Shown piece by piece: positions 38,101 through 47,548 of a stretch of DNA of 64,000 bases. The stretch is from Rhyacophila brunnea (Eukaryota; Arthropoda; Insecta; Trichoptera; Rhyacophilidae), in the NCBI GenBank assembly GCA_022495005.1, contig JAGYXB010000612.1:744001-808000 (forward strand), in the 5' to 3' direction. Both the position numbers and the translations under genes were made by a program. The first letter of the stretch is position 1. Every line of letters begins with the position of its first letter. The notes under the pieces were generated by a model. It did no database searches. It was not told where the DNA came from and saw only the letters and a list, made by a program, of their open reading frames with translations.

Positions 38101-41100
38101 GACAGTATTTCTAACTCACCTCTACTGTACACACTTTATGGGGGCGAAAAAATCACATGTCAGCTGAATGCAGAACTATTTTACATTTGAAATTTTTGAG
38201 GAGAGAGAGTTTTTTGAAACAACTTAAGGCCATGCATTAGTTGAGGCACGGTCTAAAAAGATCGTTGCTAGGCGATGTGCGGATTGCGGGTCGCGGGTGC
38301 AAAAGACGCCTGTCAAACGAAATATTATTTCTCATAAAAATCCAACATACGTCCATTTTATGTTCTGTTTATTATTCTATTAGTAACAATAATAATATGT
38401 TCATTGACATGTTTTCTTTTTAAAGTAAATGGGTAACGTTTTTAGTCATCTTTACATGATTTTAGAATTAATTGGCCCGTCGCCATCACGCAGCAAAGTG
38501 ACGTATGTCTGACTCGCCGTTCTCTCAATGAATGCGAAGCGAGTACAAAATTTCGTCGCGCGTACAGTTGAAAATTATTTGGCGTTTCACTGATGCGTCA
38601 CCTTAATGAAATTATTTATTGTTTTTATGGATAAATGTATGCATCATATTTTAGTAGGATTATTGATGAAAAAAATGGTGCATACACTTGTCTACATAAA
38701 TAATAAATAACTGAAACAAAAAACTCTTCTGCAAAATATTTCAAATGTGAGTTAGAATAGTTCTGCATTCAACTGACATATTATGTCATATAAAACCATT
38801 ATGGCATATAAAAATGCAGACTGCGCTGGATCGGCCACGTGCGTAGAATGCCGCATTATATACCAGCAAGGCGGGCTATGTAAGCAAACCCCGAGGGCAT
38901 AAAAAGACCTGGATAGCCGAAATTGAGACGGCTGGACGACGGCATACGAGATTTAAGAATGCTCGGTTATAGCAACTGAAGAGTGTCGGCGCTGGATCAC
39001 CCAGGATGGAAGAAGTTTTTGAAATAGGCCAAGACCTGCGAAGGGTTGTAGCATGATAAATGATGATGTTGATTAGAAGTATCAGTTTGTATTAGTATTA
39101 AAAGATGACAAATTTTTAGTTTTTTTTTATATATCGCACCCCTAGTTTTAAACTATTACAAGTCGAAAAAGTGACATTTTGAGTTAATAATGCAGAATGG
39201 TTGAAAATATCATTATTTATCTGGTCAAAAACTATCACAAGTCTAAATGAATTCTACGGAAATACAGGACAGAAAGAATAGTCTATAATTGTTATAAATA
39301 GTATTATGTGATATTTAAAGACTATGCTATTTTGAGTTGTTATAGTCTTAAATTAGGATTCAAATTTTTAGCGAGCTTAAGACTATGATATCTTGAATTA
39401 TCATAGGTCAGGAATGGACAAAGTAAATAAAACTTGTGTTGTGGTCACACTGGTGACTAGCCATTCTGAAAACATTGACAATTTGACAGTAGTTTGTTGA
39501 TAAACACAATAATAAATAAAACAAACAGTGATGGAATCATAGAAAAGGATCTCAGAGGAACACGTAAAAATCGTAAGAAAATTGATACCGAATTAAAACA
39601 ATATGTTAGAGATCACATCGATTGCATTCCTAGAGTAGACTCCCACTTCCTGAGAGCTCAAACTTTCAACCATGTCCGATCTAATAAGATCATATGGGCC
39701 TCCACGGTGTGGTTTGTAATAACAGATTTTTGTTTTTTACGAGATATGGATGTCACCCACTTGCTCAATCTATTAGGTTCATACTCTGACTCATACACAA
39801 ATTGAAAAACAATATGTGTACTTGCCAGACCCAGGATTTGAATCTATGACCCACGACGCTACACCAGACTAACTACCAGACAATTCATTGATGGCTCTTT
39901 AAATTTAGCAACACTATAGGCTATACAAAGGAAAGTGTCGACAAAATGGTCGACCTTTCGTGAAGTTATCTCAGTATTCTACGATCTTTAATACAGAATT
40001 TAATATTAGGCGCTTTCAATCAAAAAACGATCAATGGTCAGCACAGCATATACAAATTTAAATGATACACAAAAAGCAAAACAATTAATTGCAGTTCTCT
40101 CATAGCCCTGTGGTGAAGTCTCAAACTTCTATTACACCAGAAAACTTGCAACATATTTCACAATCTTTGATATTGGTGAGAAAAAGGGTTCTGTTGTATC
40201 TGGAACGAAGTGACCCCTAAAAGAGATTCTAATGAAATTGGTAGTTGTATTTACACACATTTTACACACATTAGTTGTATTTACACTCATTTTTTAATTG
40301 AAAAAGAAATTCTAAAAAATAAGAATGTGCATTTTTGGTCCGATAATTATGCTGGACAGAATAAGAATAAATATTTAGTTGCGTTGTATTTATTATTGGA
40401 AACAGAAAATATAAAGTCTATAACGCAAAAATATTTGACCACGGGTCACACCCAAAATCAGTGGATTGCGATGCACTCACTCATTGAAAAAGAAAAAAAA
40501 GAATGCTTAAAGTGCTCCAGTCTTCATACAGCTCAATGGATACCCATTATAGTAGCCATGGCTGAAAAGAATGATAAACCTTATAGAGTTAATGCAATGG
40601 CAACTGATGATATGTTTGACCTGAAATTGCTGTCCGACGAGCTGGGACAAAATTATGTTATAACTACCGTAGGTACGAAGGTAACATGCAAGCAATCAAA
40701 GTCATGCATTTGAAAAAAGAATCACCGTATAGTTTTTTCATTATTTCCAATTTTATTGATTCTTCCTACAGGAAATTAATATAAGGCATCGCATGACGGG
40801 TCGTCCGGTTCACATGAATATGATAATTTTACAGAAAGCTTATAATGAGCCACCAGGAATAACCATGCAGAAAAGGCAAGATCTTTTAACTATATGCAAA
40901 AAAAATAATACCGATGACGTACCACGATTTTTACAATAATTTGAAAGTCGCTAATAGTACTCAAGTGGCAAGAAATTACTTGGTTCACGAAGAGAGTGAT
41001 GGAAATTACTCTGATTAATTCTAAATTATATAATAATTTTCATTACATAATATGCAAGAATCTTGAAAAGGTAATCATAATCTTATACAATTATATATTT

Positions 41101-44100
41101 TAAAAATTCGGTAGGTATGTGATGGTTTACCTGTTCCAGATATTTTATTTTGAAATAAAAATTTCAAATAACCATTTCGTTTATTATTTTACTTGATATG
41201 CATAATATATTGAAGAGATTTTATGTTGTTTCATATAAGTTTGTATTGTGTGCATGTTGGTTATTTCAAAATTTATCAAAATAGTCCAATTTTAGACTAT
41301 GACATTTCAAAAAAACTACCAAAAATATGTGTTCTGTATAATTTTTCAATATATTAATAATTTCATACAAAAATACAAGACCTAATACACACTGAGCAAT
41401 AAAATCAGTTTGGTACATACATTTTTAGATTTAGTTGAGAGGGTTTGAATCTTTGAATCCAATTATCTCAGAATGCTGTTTTTTGACTTGTCATACTTTA
41501 AAACTAGGGGTGCGATATGTACTTAAATTTCTTATAAGTAATCATTGAATAAAACTTTTTACAAATATTTGTGTATTGAAATTTAAAATTCAGTGTAAAT
41601 GCGCTGACAAATAAACAAATATGGCCATGTTTGAAGGACAAATTTTACTGATTCATTGGAAATAGTGACACGTGGTCTGGCAGCATGATGTTATGATTTA
41701 ATTAAAACAACATGCTTAAAGTTGTGATTATATTGAGATGCACGTCGTGTACTGTCACGCTGCCACGGTGACAAATTTAGTCTATGGATTCGTCATTTTG
41801 CAGAACAAACACGATCTCTGTTAATTCAATGACGGAGTAACCTAGTAATGAATCTCTGTAAATTCAATAATATTTTGAACGGAACCCAACCCGCAGAAAA
41901 CAGACAACATTCTTATAGAAAATACACAGTGCCAAACGCTAAAAACAAAAAACACGCAATTTTGACAAGATTTGAAAATGTGTAGGCATGTAGAAAATGA
42001 TAAAAAATGTTCATTGAGTCATGCAGGTGTCGATGCAGTGCAGTACAACGTGAGGTGACCTCATTGTTGTTTTGGTGATTTCGGCAGATTTTGCTGATAA
42101 TGTTCGCTTACATGTTCAAAATGTACTACAGGATGGGAGCATCAGTCTGATAACATTTTAAACACCAAGAAAAACGACATTACACACTTTTTTCCATAGT
42201 GGCAGCTTACTGTGACGTCACGTGATAGTACGCGACATGCACCATAATATATTCACGCAAATCTGTATGATACCATTTGATTTGACTGCTAAAAATTTTT
42301 ATGCATTTATGTAATAGTAATAATTGATAAACCATTGTATAATTTGTTTGTGTGCCTAGGCTTCAGAGTATTAAATATCCACACAGAATTATCATAATGG
42401 TAACCATGATCTGTCCACCGTTAAAAGACATACAGAAGCGTAAATGTTTAAGAATGTTTACACGGTTTTAAAAAGATTTTATTTAAACATAAATATTACA
42501 CAAACAGTAGCGAGATGTTCAGCTAGACAAATATTTGTCGAATGAAAGAAACCTATACCAATCAGCTGTGATGTTTGATAAAAAAAGTCACATTTCTGTC
42601 ATCGTATATTGTAATACTTAATTAAAGAAAATCTTGCTACAACCTTATGACCGGTTGCTATGTTACAAAAATAACTTTTGCCGGTGGAAACTGGAAAGTA
42701 ATCCAGCATAGGTTATGCGCAAAAAAATTAATAACAACTTTTATATGATATCTGGCTTGTATGACATATTATTTACATCATTTTAATGCCTTCTGAAATG
42801 CAATGTAAATACAAATACCTTTCGCAGCGGATATCAATAAAAGTCGGGATGGATTGCTAATGACTGAATAAACAATATAGTTATTAATGAACCTAATTGT
42901 TTTTTTATATTCAATAAATATGATTTATAATATTATAATATCATGTGTAGGTACACCTAAAAAGGAATGGCACGCGCCACGAATTAAAAAAAAACAAACA
43001 GCTTATTTTGGCACGCAGATCAATTCCTATTTGGCATCCCTAAACTATAGGTACACATTTACTAAGATCCACATAATAAATGTAGGTAGCTAATTTAGGT
43101 TGCTTTAAAATAGTGTTTTAAATCTTCACTGTTCTGGCAGAAGACACTAATTCGAAAAAATTACATATTGAGTTAGTTATACCAAAATGTTCCTTATTTC
43201 AAACTTTACCATCTGGAAACCTTCTTAATAAATAAACAGTCTTTATTTTAAAGTCATCCTTTTTACGATTACTTAATAAACTCACATGATAGACCATTTC
43301 AAACATTTTAACAACTTCAAAGTCAAATTACTCAAAACTAGTATTCTCCAGTTAGTGTGTTCTGCCAGAACAGAGACGAAATATACTTTAATAGTTATAT
43401 TTATCGATAGGTACTTCTTTTTTTCTATAATGTGTTGATGAATACCGGTATTCAAAAAGAAATACCGAAATACCGGTTTTCATATATTCATTTGGTACTG
43501 CAATCCCTAAGTGTGAGTTTTGAATGATTTATAAATAATTTGTTTTATAAATTTAGTCTCAATGTCTTTATACCGACCTATGAAAATAGCAGATGACAGC
43601 AAGGCTTTTCCTTTTTGCGACAAATCGAATTCACATTGTGCGGCCTGCAATATAAATCCTGCTCCGAGAGACTCCATTATAACGCCAACCAAGCATAAAC
43701 CGCAGGCAAATAAAAGCCCAATATTAAATCTGCCATGGCCTGAAATCAATAAAAAATAACTTGTAAAATAACACGTTTACAAAGAGTCATTATATCACAT
43801 GCGTGACAACATGTTTTAGCTAGATTACTTACGTGAAATATGAAAAAACACGTACGATTTACAGTAGGTATTTAATGTGAAGATATTATGATTGAAATGA
43901 TAAATTATGCTTTTAATACTCGTGTAAATATTTGTACATATGCATCGCTTGTTTAACAGCCTTCATTATCTTGTTATTTTCATTTTTTCCTAAATTCATC
44001 ATACAAAAAAATTATCAAGTTTCTCTTGACATTTGAAATATTTTAATTTTTGTACAGTAGAACCTCGATATAACATAGCAGGTGAGAGGCTATTCGTCAA

Positions 44101-46383
44101 AGCCGAAAGTCTGTTACGTAATAAAAACACATACAAAATCCTATTTATTTGTCTTCGGATCCAGACATATCCATTGTCGTGTGACGTTAATGTTCGATAT
44201 TGACGCGCTTGCTTTCGGTAATCCTGCATTAAAAAAAGAATCAAGTTTTAACACTTTTAAAGTCAGCTGTTTTTTTATAATTAACTTTCTAAAATTACGA
44301 AAATGCGTGTAATGTAGTTGAATTTCGTTATCCGACGAATAGTCTATAAATATTATTACAACGTCGAAATACGATCTTATCACAATAACTTTGTTTCTCG
44401 GTGTGTTGTTTCTTCTTCCTCCCTATCTTCACTTTCATCCTCATTTTTCAAGATCATAACTTCATCTACTATTTCACTTTCAGTCATAATGTGATACCCA
44501 GGATCACCTTCATGTACTTCTAACCACTGTAAACTTTAAAGTAATAGATGCATCCATTCACTTTGAGTAAAAAAATTAAACTGCTGTGCAGCTGTGTGAA
44601 TTAGCGGCCTGCGTTGTAAACGTCAATGATACGGTCAGTCTTCAAGCAGGACAGTATTACGACTCGAATTTGAATGCGAGACATATTATTTGATTATCAT
44701 GCATAGAACATTGTTTACAAGCAGTGATACTTGGATTTAAACATGTATTTAAACATCTATTTTGTCCATTATATCCAAAGTCCGTTATATTGAGGTCCGT
44801 TATATCGAGGTTTTACTATTGTCATTTTGGTGGTAAACGAATAACAATAAACCTATTCCACATTTATAAATTTCAATGACATGAAGATTTTAAAAATATT
44901 ATGCTTTCTTCTAGTTTCTGTAAAACTGAGTATAAAATATTTGACTCAGTTTCCTTGAAGTAGTCCTGTGATATGGTCATATTTGAATACATATTATAAC
45001 TTTATTTTTTTTCCACGACATGTTTTTTTCTACTTAGGTATTATTAATACCATTCTCCTATTCCTGAATACAAAATAATATGCTTATTAAATTATTATTT
45101 TTTTATTCAATACTGAATATACACAAGATTCAAGAATAACAAATTCTTATTATTGAAAATATTAGACATAGGAAGACCTATAGCTCAAGAGACAAGAGCA
45201 GTCACCGGTTAAGTGATAATTTGGTCTACTTTTTTCTATAATTATGTTTAATAATTATAATACACACATTTTCTGAGTAAAATTACATTATTTTGGAAAC
45301 CATGAATATCAATGGATATCAAGTGAGAATTCACGAGAAATAATCAGAAAAGGTCAATTTCATTATTTCCTGAAATTTTAAGAATTCTTATTCCTTGAGA
45401 AACCATCAATGAAATTCTCAAGAAATTGAGAAATTGTCACTAGGGTAAGCAGCCCAATAAAATATTTATATTATATTGACCAAAAGAACTTAAAAAAGGT
45501 CTCGACATTGATTGTGAATGAAAATTTCCAAATTCCTGTGTTAAAAAATTTCTTAGCCGGAAAATGTACCGACTTTCATTATGAACGGAATTTGTTAAAA
45601 TTCTCGAGAACCTCAAGAATTCTTGAAAAATCAAAACACCAATCTCGAATCCTTGAAAGCTCTATGTGGGAGGAATGAGTATCTACTACTCTGTCCTATA
45701 TTACATAGTTTGAGATTAATAATATGTTTGCTTGATTTCATTTTCCTACTTGGCCCCAACTGAAATTTAGAGTCTGTATTCTATACGGTGGCGTTCACGT
45801 CACGTCGTTTGCGGACGGAAAGCATTGTGCCATCGCCTTCGACTGTTGCAAGTTTTCAATGGGAGGGAACGAGAGGGAATGCAGTGCTGAATGCTGAAGC
45901 GGGGTGGAAACCGCACGCCAGCTTATAGAAGACAGACTCTACATGCCTATTATAATATTATGTGAAAAATACAAAATTTGGTTGTTCAAATAATCACAAT
46001 TCCTGCTAATTCCAATTTTGACTTTTCACAACAGGTCAAGATAAAGTTTGTATATTTTGGATTCAATTTTAATTATCTAGATGTTCTTTTGTTTGACTTA
46101 ACTGTCAGAATTTTTGACATGTTGTATGCCAGATATATTATATTTTTTAGATATTGAAGAATGTAATTATTATTATTGTTTTGTTAAAAAAGATAAATGT
46201 ACCGTGCAAAATCGGTGGAAGCTAGTGAATACAGTCATAAAAAAAGTAATGTTGATTCAAACACTTACCAGTTTGTTCAAAGGCTTCTTGAAAATCATAC
46301 ACTCCATTTTCATTATTATTATTTTGTAAGCCACCATTTTTTTGCTTTTTACTATCTTTATCAGATTTATCATTCTCCATCAT
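23073..46383 (-). CDS. SV2-like MFS transporter, gene B (complete)
   Basis: Eleven coding exons, read on the minus strand: 46269-46383, 43578-43739, 35840-36002, 35079-35200, 31204-31448, 29697-29842, 27807-27948, 27164-27308, 25691-25847, 24406-24533, 23073-23155. All have GT-AG borders, the phases match, and the sum is 1608 nt including TGA, i.e. 535 residues. Visible parts: polar N-terminus (1-38), TM1 with AQCEFDL, motif A GYLADTRGRRG (~101), YIGEFHIDSRR before TM5, YPESPKFLY (~237), TM7 FYLWFPVMLNNL (~320-331), a short Cys-containing loop of ~45 residues, TM8-10, VAVDLFPTKLRG (the second-half counterpart), TM11-12, and a short basic C-terminus. The TM7-8 loop is far shorter than the long lumenal loop of vertebrate SV2. 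The start could be either of two adjacent ATGs. A possible AATAAA lies at 22863-22868 on the minus strand, ~205 nt past the stop, but inside a repeat. Expected: 12-TM transporter-like protein of vesicle or plasma membrane; substrate unknown. Confidence 0.9.
24406..24533 (-). CDS. gene B exon 10 (TM11)
   Basis: 128 nt, acceptor TTTTACAG, donor GTAAATAT. Encodes GMAMCLSLMCGRIGAVVGAN and TM12 start. Confidence 0.88.
24961..25240 (+). repeat. GGACCGGTTTCGTCCGCCTC repeat, fold-back copy
   Basis: Central inverted pair: GGACCGGTTTCGTCCGCCTC (25049) and GAGGCGGACGAAACTGGTCC (~25106) around ~36 bp. In intron 9 of gene B. Confidence 0.78.
25691..25847 (-). CDS. gene B exon 9 (TM9-10)
   Basis: 157 nt, acceptor ATTTACAG, donor GTAACCCG. 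Encodes two helices and GGVVTAVAVDLFPTKLR, the conserved loop before TM11. Confidence 0.87.
26228..26470 (-). repeat. dispersed repeat (GAATGAGATTGGAGAGA), copy 2
   Basis: Reverse complement of 10570-10792. Confidence 0.7.
26480..26845 (+). pseudogene. non-LTR retrotransposon 3' end
   Basis: LKWRWAGYIARR ... RLQGRPRGRWIDEM then, after a stop, GEAFIQQW-like sequence and a GATGATGATGATAATG tail. The 3' ORF end and tail of a non-LTR element. Confidence 0.72.
27164..27308 (-). CDS. gene B exon 8 (TM8)
   Basis: 145 nt, acceptor ATTTACAG, donor GTGAGTTC. Encodes DTACQIPVSTLVFQ, TM8, and FIEKVGKKILL. Confidence 0.88.
27807..27948 (-). CDS. gene B exon 7
   Basis: 142 nt, acceptor ATTTACAG, donor GTAAACAT. 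Encodes SFYLWFPVMLNNLQSRSS and the start of the short lumenal loop. Confidence 0.87.
28245..28480 (-). mobile_element. SINE family 1
   Basis: Very similar to 13295-13550: same tail and the same GCCAGACCCAGGATTCGAAC head. Confidence 0.75.
29697..29842 (-). CDS. gene B exon 6
   Basis: 146 nt, acceptor GCTTTCAG, donor GTATGTTT. Encodes an acidic loop NIDNDDGVL and the helix PLFKLPLLPCTAMACF. Confidence 0.85.
29970..30130 (-). mobile_element. SINE family 1, diverged
   Basis: Tail ACGAGAAATAGATGTTAGCC and tRNA-like head with GACTTGAACCTGGGATCC. Confidence 0.65.
30155..30340 (-). mobile_element. SINE family 1, diverged
   Basis: Second diverged copy directly beside the previous one: ATGAGAAATGACTGTTAACC tail and GGTTTGAACTTGCGAC head. 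Confidence 0.55.
30830..31135 (+). other. possible LTR-like fragment
   Basis: GC-rich TGTGGCGCCGCGCTCCCGG near 30876, a poly(A) signal AATAAACGCCCTG at 30984 and a GC-rich end. Resembles an LTR with its R region; only one copy here, so it cannot be verified. Confidence 0.3.
31204..31448 (-). CDS. gene B exon 5
   Basis: 245 nt, acceptor AATTTCCAG, donor GTAAGAGA. Encodes YSPWRFYIMICSLPN, RYPESPKFLYANEKVD and a helical segment. Confidence 0.9.
31665..31860 (+). repeat. GGACCGGTTTCGTCCGCCTC repeat
   Basis: GGACCGATTTCGTCCGCCTC, then TACTTCCACCATAAATTGAC. In intron 4 of gene B. Confidence 0.72.
32055..32330. mobile_element. small TIR element (GTCGCTGCAGGCTTGG)
   Basis: Left CTTGGTTTGTCGAATA and right TATTCGACAAACCAATCC are inverted. 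Its inner AAATGTTCAGGAGACGAAAA resembles 4500-4530 of the nuclease element. Confidence 0.6.
33475..33640 (+). mobile_element. SINE family 2
   Basis: Head TAGCATAGTGGTCTATGTGC, box B AGGTTTGATGCCTG, tail TTTTTCTATTGGTTATAAT. Confidence 0.65.
34141..34512 (+). mobile_element. TTAA-bounded MITE, copy 3, nested
   Basis: TTAA at 34141-34144 and 34509-34512. The right flank continues as the repeat also seen (inverted) at 3640-3765, where CATCTTTAAGTAG is the uninterrupted site. Confidence 0.82.
34513..34720 (-). repeat. inverted copy of the 3600-3765 repeat
   Basis: Contains TAGCTAGTCGGGAAGTTAGT and GTGTTCTGATATATTCTAAA, the reverse complement of 3640-3765. Its left part is cut at TTAA by the MITE 34141-34512. 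Confidence 0.75.
34775..34975 (-). pseudogene. possible Tc1/mariner transposase C-terminal fragment
   Basis: Minus strand reads FKNVDELKGAL ... EELWQN ... QNWIEDLIGGSRSRREEAI with two stops; resembles the C-terminal end of Tc1-type transposases. Weak. Confidence 0.4.
35079..35200 (-). CDS. gene B exon 4
   Basis: 122 nt, acceptor TTGTTTCAG, donor GTAGATAA. Encodes SACVYAYIGEFHIDSRRTRA and a TM helix ending LLILP. No long open frame, so it is easy to miss without the splice sites. Confidence 0.88.
35445..35750 (+). repeat. dispersed repeat, fold-back copy
   Basis: Left half ends with AGATGGTGCTAGTTAG ... TTAAACCCTGCC; right half repeats it inverted (GTTTAATTGAATTTT). In intron 3 of gene B. 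Confidence 0.7.
35840..36002 (-). CDS. gene B exon 3 (motif A)
   Basis: 163 nt, acceptor TTGTTTCAG, donor GTAAGTAT. Encodes HMWGYLADTRGRRGIMLPGA and the TM3-TM4 helices. Confidence 0.9.
36428..36580 (+). mobile_element. SINE family 2, other head
   Basis: tRNA-like GCCTGTAGCTTAATTGG ... ACAGGTTCAAGTACCGTC followed by the family-2 tail. Confidence 0.6.
37354..38158 (+). pseudogene. non-LTR reverse transcriptase fragment, interrupted
   Basis: Reads CWALSKQDERIIHIFERRVL then RRIFGAVQESG ... YNEELYT, the C-terminal part of a non-LTR reverse transcriptase, split by the hAT-type element 37492-38124. Confidence 0.72.
37492..38124 (+). mobile_element. hAT-type element in a non-LTR fragment
   Basis: 633 bp, ends TAGAGGTGGG / CTCACCTCTA, perfect 8-bp duplication CTGTACAC at 37484-37491 and 38125-38132. 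The coding frame of the host retrotransposon fragment resumes after it (ELY|TLYGGEK). Confidence 0.84.
38161..38785 (+). repeat. TIR repeat (CAGCTGAATGCAGAAC), split by MITE
   Basis: Ends CAGCTGAATGCAGAACTATT and AATAGTTCTGCATTCAACTG. Continues on both sides of 38224-38606. Confidence 0.75.
38224..38606 (+). mobile_element. TTAA-bounded MITE, copy 4, nested
   Basis: TTAA at 38224-38227 and 38603-38606; splits the palindromic repeat 38161-38785, whose intact relative is 19322-19578. Confidence 0.82.
38815..39060 (+). pseudogene. non-LTR retrotransposon 3' fragment
   Basis: RLRWIGHVRRMPHYIPARRAM, then stops, then RVSALDHPGWKKFLK; typical C-terminal end of a retroelement ORF, with three stops. 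Confidence 0.7.
39494..41020 (+). pseudogene. DUF7869-like gene, degenerate
   Basis: Pieces of one protein in changing frames: DLRGTRKNRKKID...VRDHIDCIPRVDSHFLR (39494-39660), QFIDGSLNLATL (after 39880), NTEFNIR (~39990), a clear block 40216-40713 with VHFWSDNYAGQNKNKYLVAL and YLTTGHTQNQW, then NEPPGITMQKRQDLLTICKK (~40850) and FYNNLKVANST near 40940. This order fits the DUF7869-type proteins that occur in many copies in arthropod genomes. Relative to that family the usual Cys in DN-C-AGQNKN is Tyr and the residues after GHTQN are changed. At least four frame breaks and a SINE insertion (39665-39880) show it is dead. Function of the family is unknown; an RNase-H-like fold is only a guess. Confidence 0.7.
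39665..39880 (-). mobile_element. SINE family 1 copy inside the DUF7869 gene
   Basis: Carries the tail block (CACTTGCTCAATCTATTAGG) and the tRNA-like head with CCAGGATTTGAATC; interrupts the coding sequence between HFLRAQT and QFIDGSL. Confidence 0.78.
39880..43120. other. intron 2 of gene B outside the TIR element
   Basis: From 41516 to 43128 I see no gene or repeat I can name. Confidence 0.35.
43129..43373 (+). mobile_element. MITE with CTGTTCTGGCAGAA ends, copy 1
   Basis: Ends CTGTTCTGGCAGAAGACACT and AGTGTGTTCTGCCAGAACAG. Inverted relative to 48109-48329. In intron 2 of gene B. Confidence 0.82.
43578..43739 (-). CDS. gene B exon 2 (TM1)
   Basis: 162 nt, acceptor TGATTTCAG, donor GTCGGT (a weaker donor). 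Encodes GHGRFN, IMESLGAGFILQAAQCEFDL and LLSSAIFIG. Confidence 0.9.
44055..44819 (-). mobile_element. Tigger/pogo-like DNA transposon, internally deleted
   Basis: Left end CAGTAGAACCTCGATATAAC after TA; right end GTTATATCGAGGTTTTACTA. Holds the C-terminal end of a CENP-B/Tigger-type transposase on the minus strand (44380-44545). Confidence 0.75.
44380..44545 (-). pseudogene. Tigger-type transposase C-terminal remnant
   Basis: Reads QWLEVHEGDPGYHIMTESEI then an acidic run (EDESEDREEEE) and stops at 44380-44382. The 'MTESEIVDEV' type motif and acidic end fit Tigger/pogo transposases. The catalytic part is absent. Confidence 0.65.
46269..46383 (-). CDS. gene B exon 1
   Basis: 115 nt from ATG-ATG to donor GTAAGTGT. 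Encodes an Asn/Lys/Asp-rich N-terminus and YDFQEAFEQT-G. The reading frame is open further upstream without another ATG, so the 5' UTR border is unknown. Confidence 0.82.
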
Positions 46384-46612
46384 CACTTCTGTTATTATAT
46401 TATTCAGTCGTCTTTTACTAATCCGGAACTTCAAAAGTCTCGCACGTTCAGTAATCCGGCACTATCTGAAGATATTTTGGTTATGCATAAATTACTGGAA
46501 AGAGTTTTTAAACGAGTTTGGAGTTTGACAATGCAATAATTGCTGTTGAAAAGAGATTATTTTGGTAAATATTTTTGTTTTTGTTTTAAAGACTTTCCAA
46601 TCTTCCATACAT

Positions 46613-47185
46613 CAGTGGCAAAGGGCAGAGATAGGCTGTGGAGATCCGACATAAATAGAGCACACAAAACTTTGTCAGACATACTTATTTGTTTTCATTG
46701 AACTAAAAATATGCATTGCTTTAGTTTTTAAAATTCAATTAAACTCTGCCTCAAGGCCTGAACAAAAACAAACCATAAGTGCGAATGAGTAAGCGTTCGA
46801 CATGCTTATACCTCCGCACTATTGCCGAGGAAGATACAATTTTTACAGCTGAATGAAATCTTTTTGTAAACGACGCCGGTAAATATGGATTTCACTTATT
46901 TACATTTAAAAACTGCAAGCACGTGTTGCTGAAATATATTCTTTTTATGTTAAATATAAAATTAGTGTTAATTATGTTTAGTTATTTTAGTAGAACATAA
47001 TAATATGGTTAACTATATTGTTTTTAATTTTATAGCCGTGCTGAGAATCAACACGATGGTATAACGTTTCATAAGTTGATAATAACAAAATCGAGCTTCT
47101 ACTGTGCATTGTACGCAAGAAACACGGCTTCATTTTGACTAACAATAAGCGCTCTCTATATATCATTACTCTGAGCTCTGCCTAA
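46613..47185 (+). repeat. dispersed repeat with nested repeat (46752-47173)
   Basis: 46613-46750 matches the previous family; ACTCTGCC (46744-46751) and GCTCTGCC (47174-47181) bracket a different repeat that begins TCAAGGCCTGAACAAAAAC and recurs at 925-1255. Confidence 0.6.
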
Positions 47186-47548
47186 ACCAATTCTTTTCGT
47201 TCAATTCATAAAGCATTCAGAAACATTTATTCTTTGGCGTATTGGTATTAAAAAGTATGCAGCCAATGATGTGTTGACTGAATAGTATGAACTAATTTTT
47301 AGCCAATAAAATTGTGTATCGTTATGACGCAGGTTCACCCAAACTGAATGTGGGCAATGTATGATTTTCGTTTGTAGGATTGTCTCTACGAGCACAGCGA
47401 AAAAATCAAACCTCATTGTCATATCACATTTAATCAACCCGGAAACTGAATGTCACAATGATTTATGATGAAACAAAATATCAGTTTAGTTTTTATAAAA
47501 TATTTCATTTAATTACTTGTTTAATTATGATTTTATTTTTTTAATATA

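Larger units (their letters stand above)
39134..41515 (+). mobile_element. TIR element carrying DUF7869-like gene
   Basis: About 2.38 kb in intron 2 of gene B. Ends TCGCACCCCTAGTTTTAAA (39134) and its complement (to 41515); inverted similarity runs ~36 bp with few mismatches, through ACAAGTC. TA flanks both ends. The coding part is on the plus strand and broken. Confidence 0.72.
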
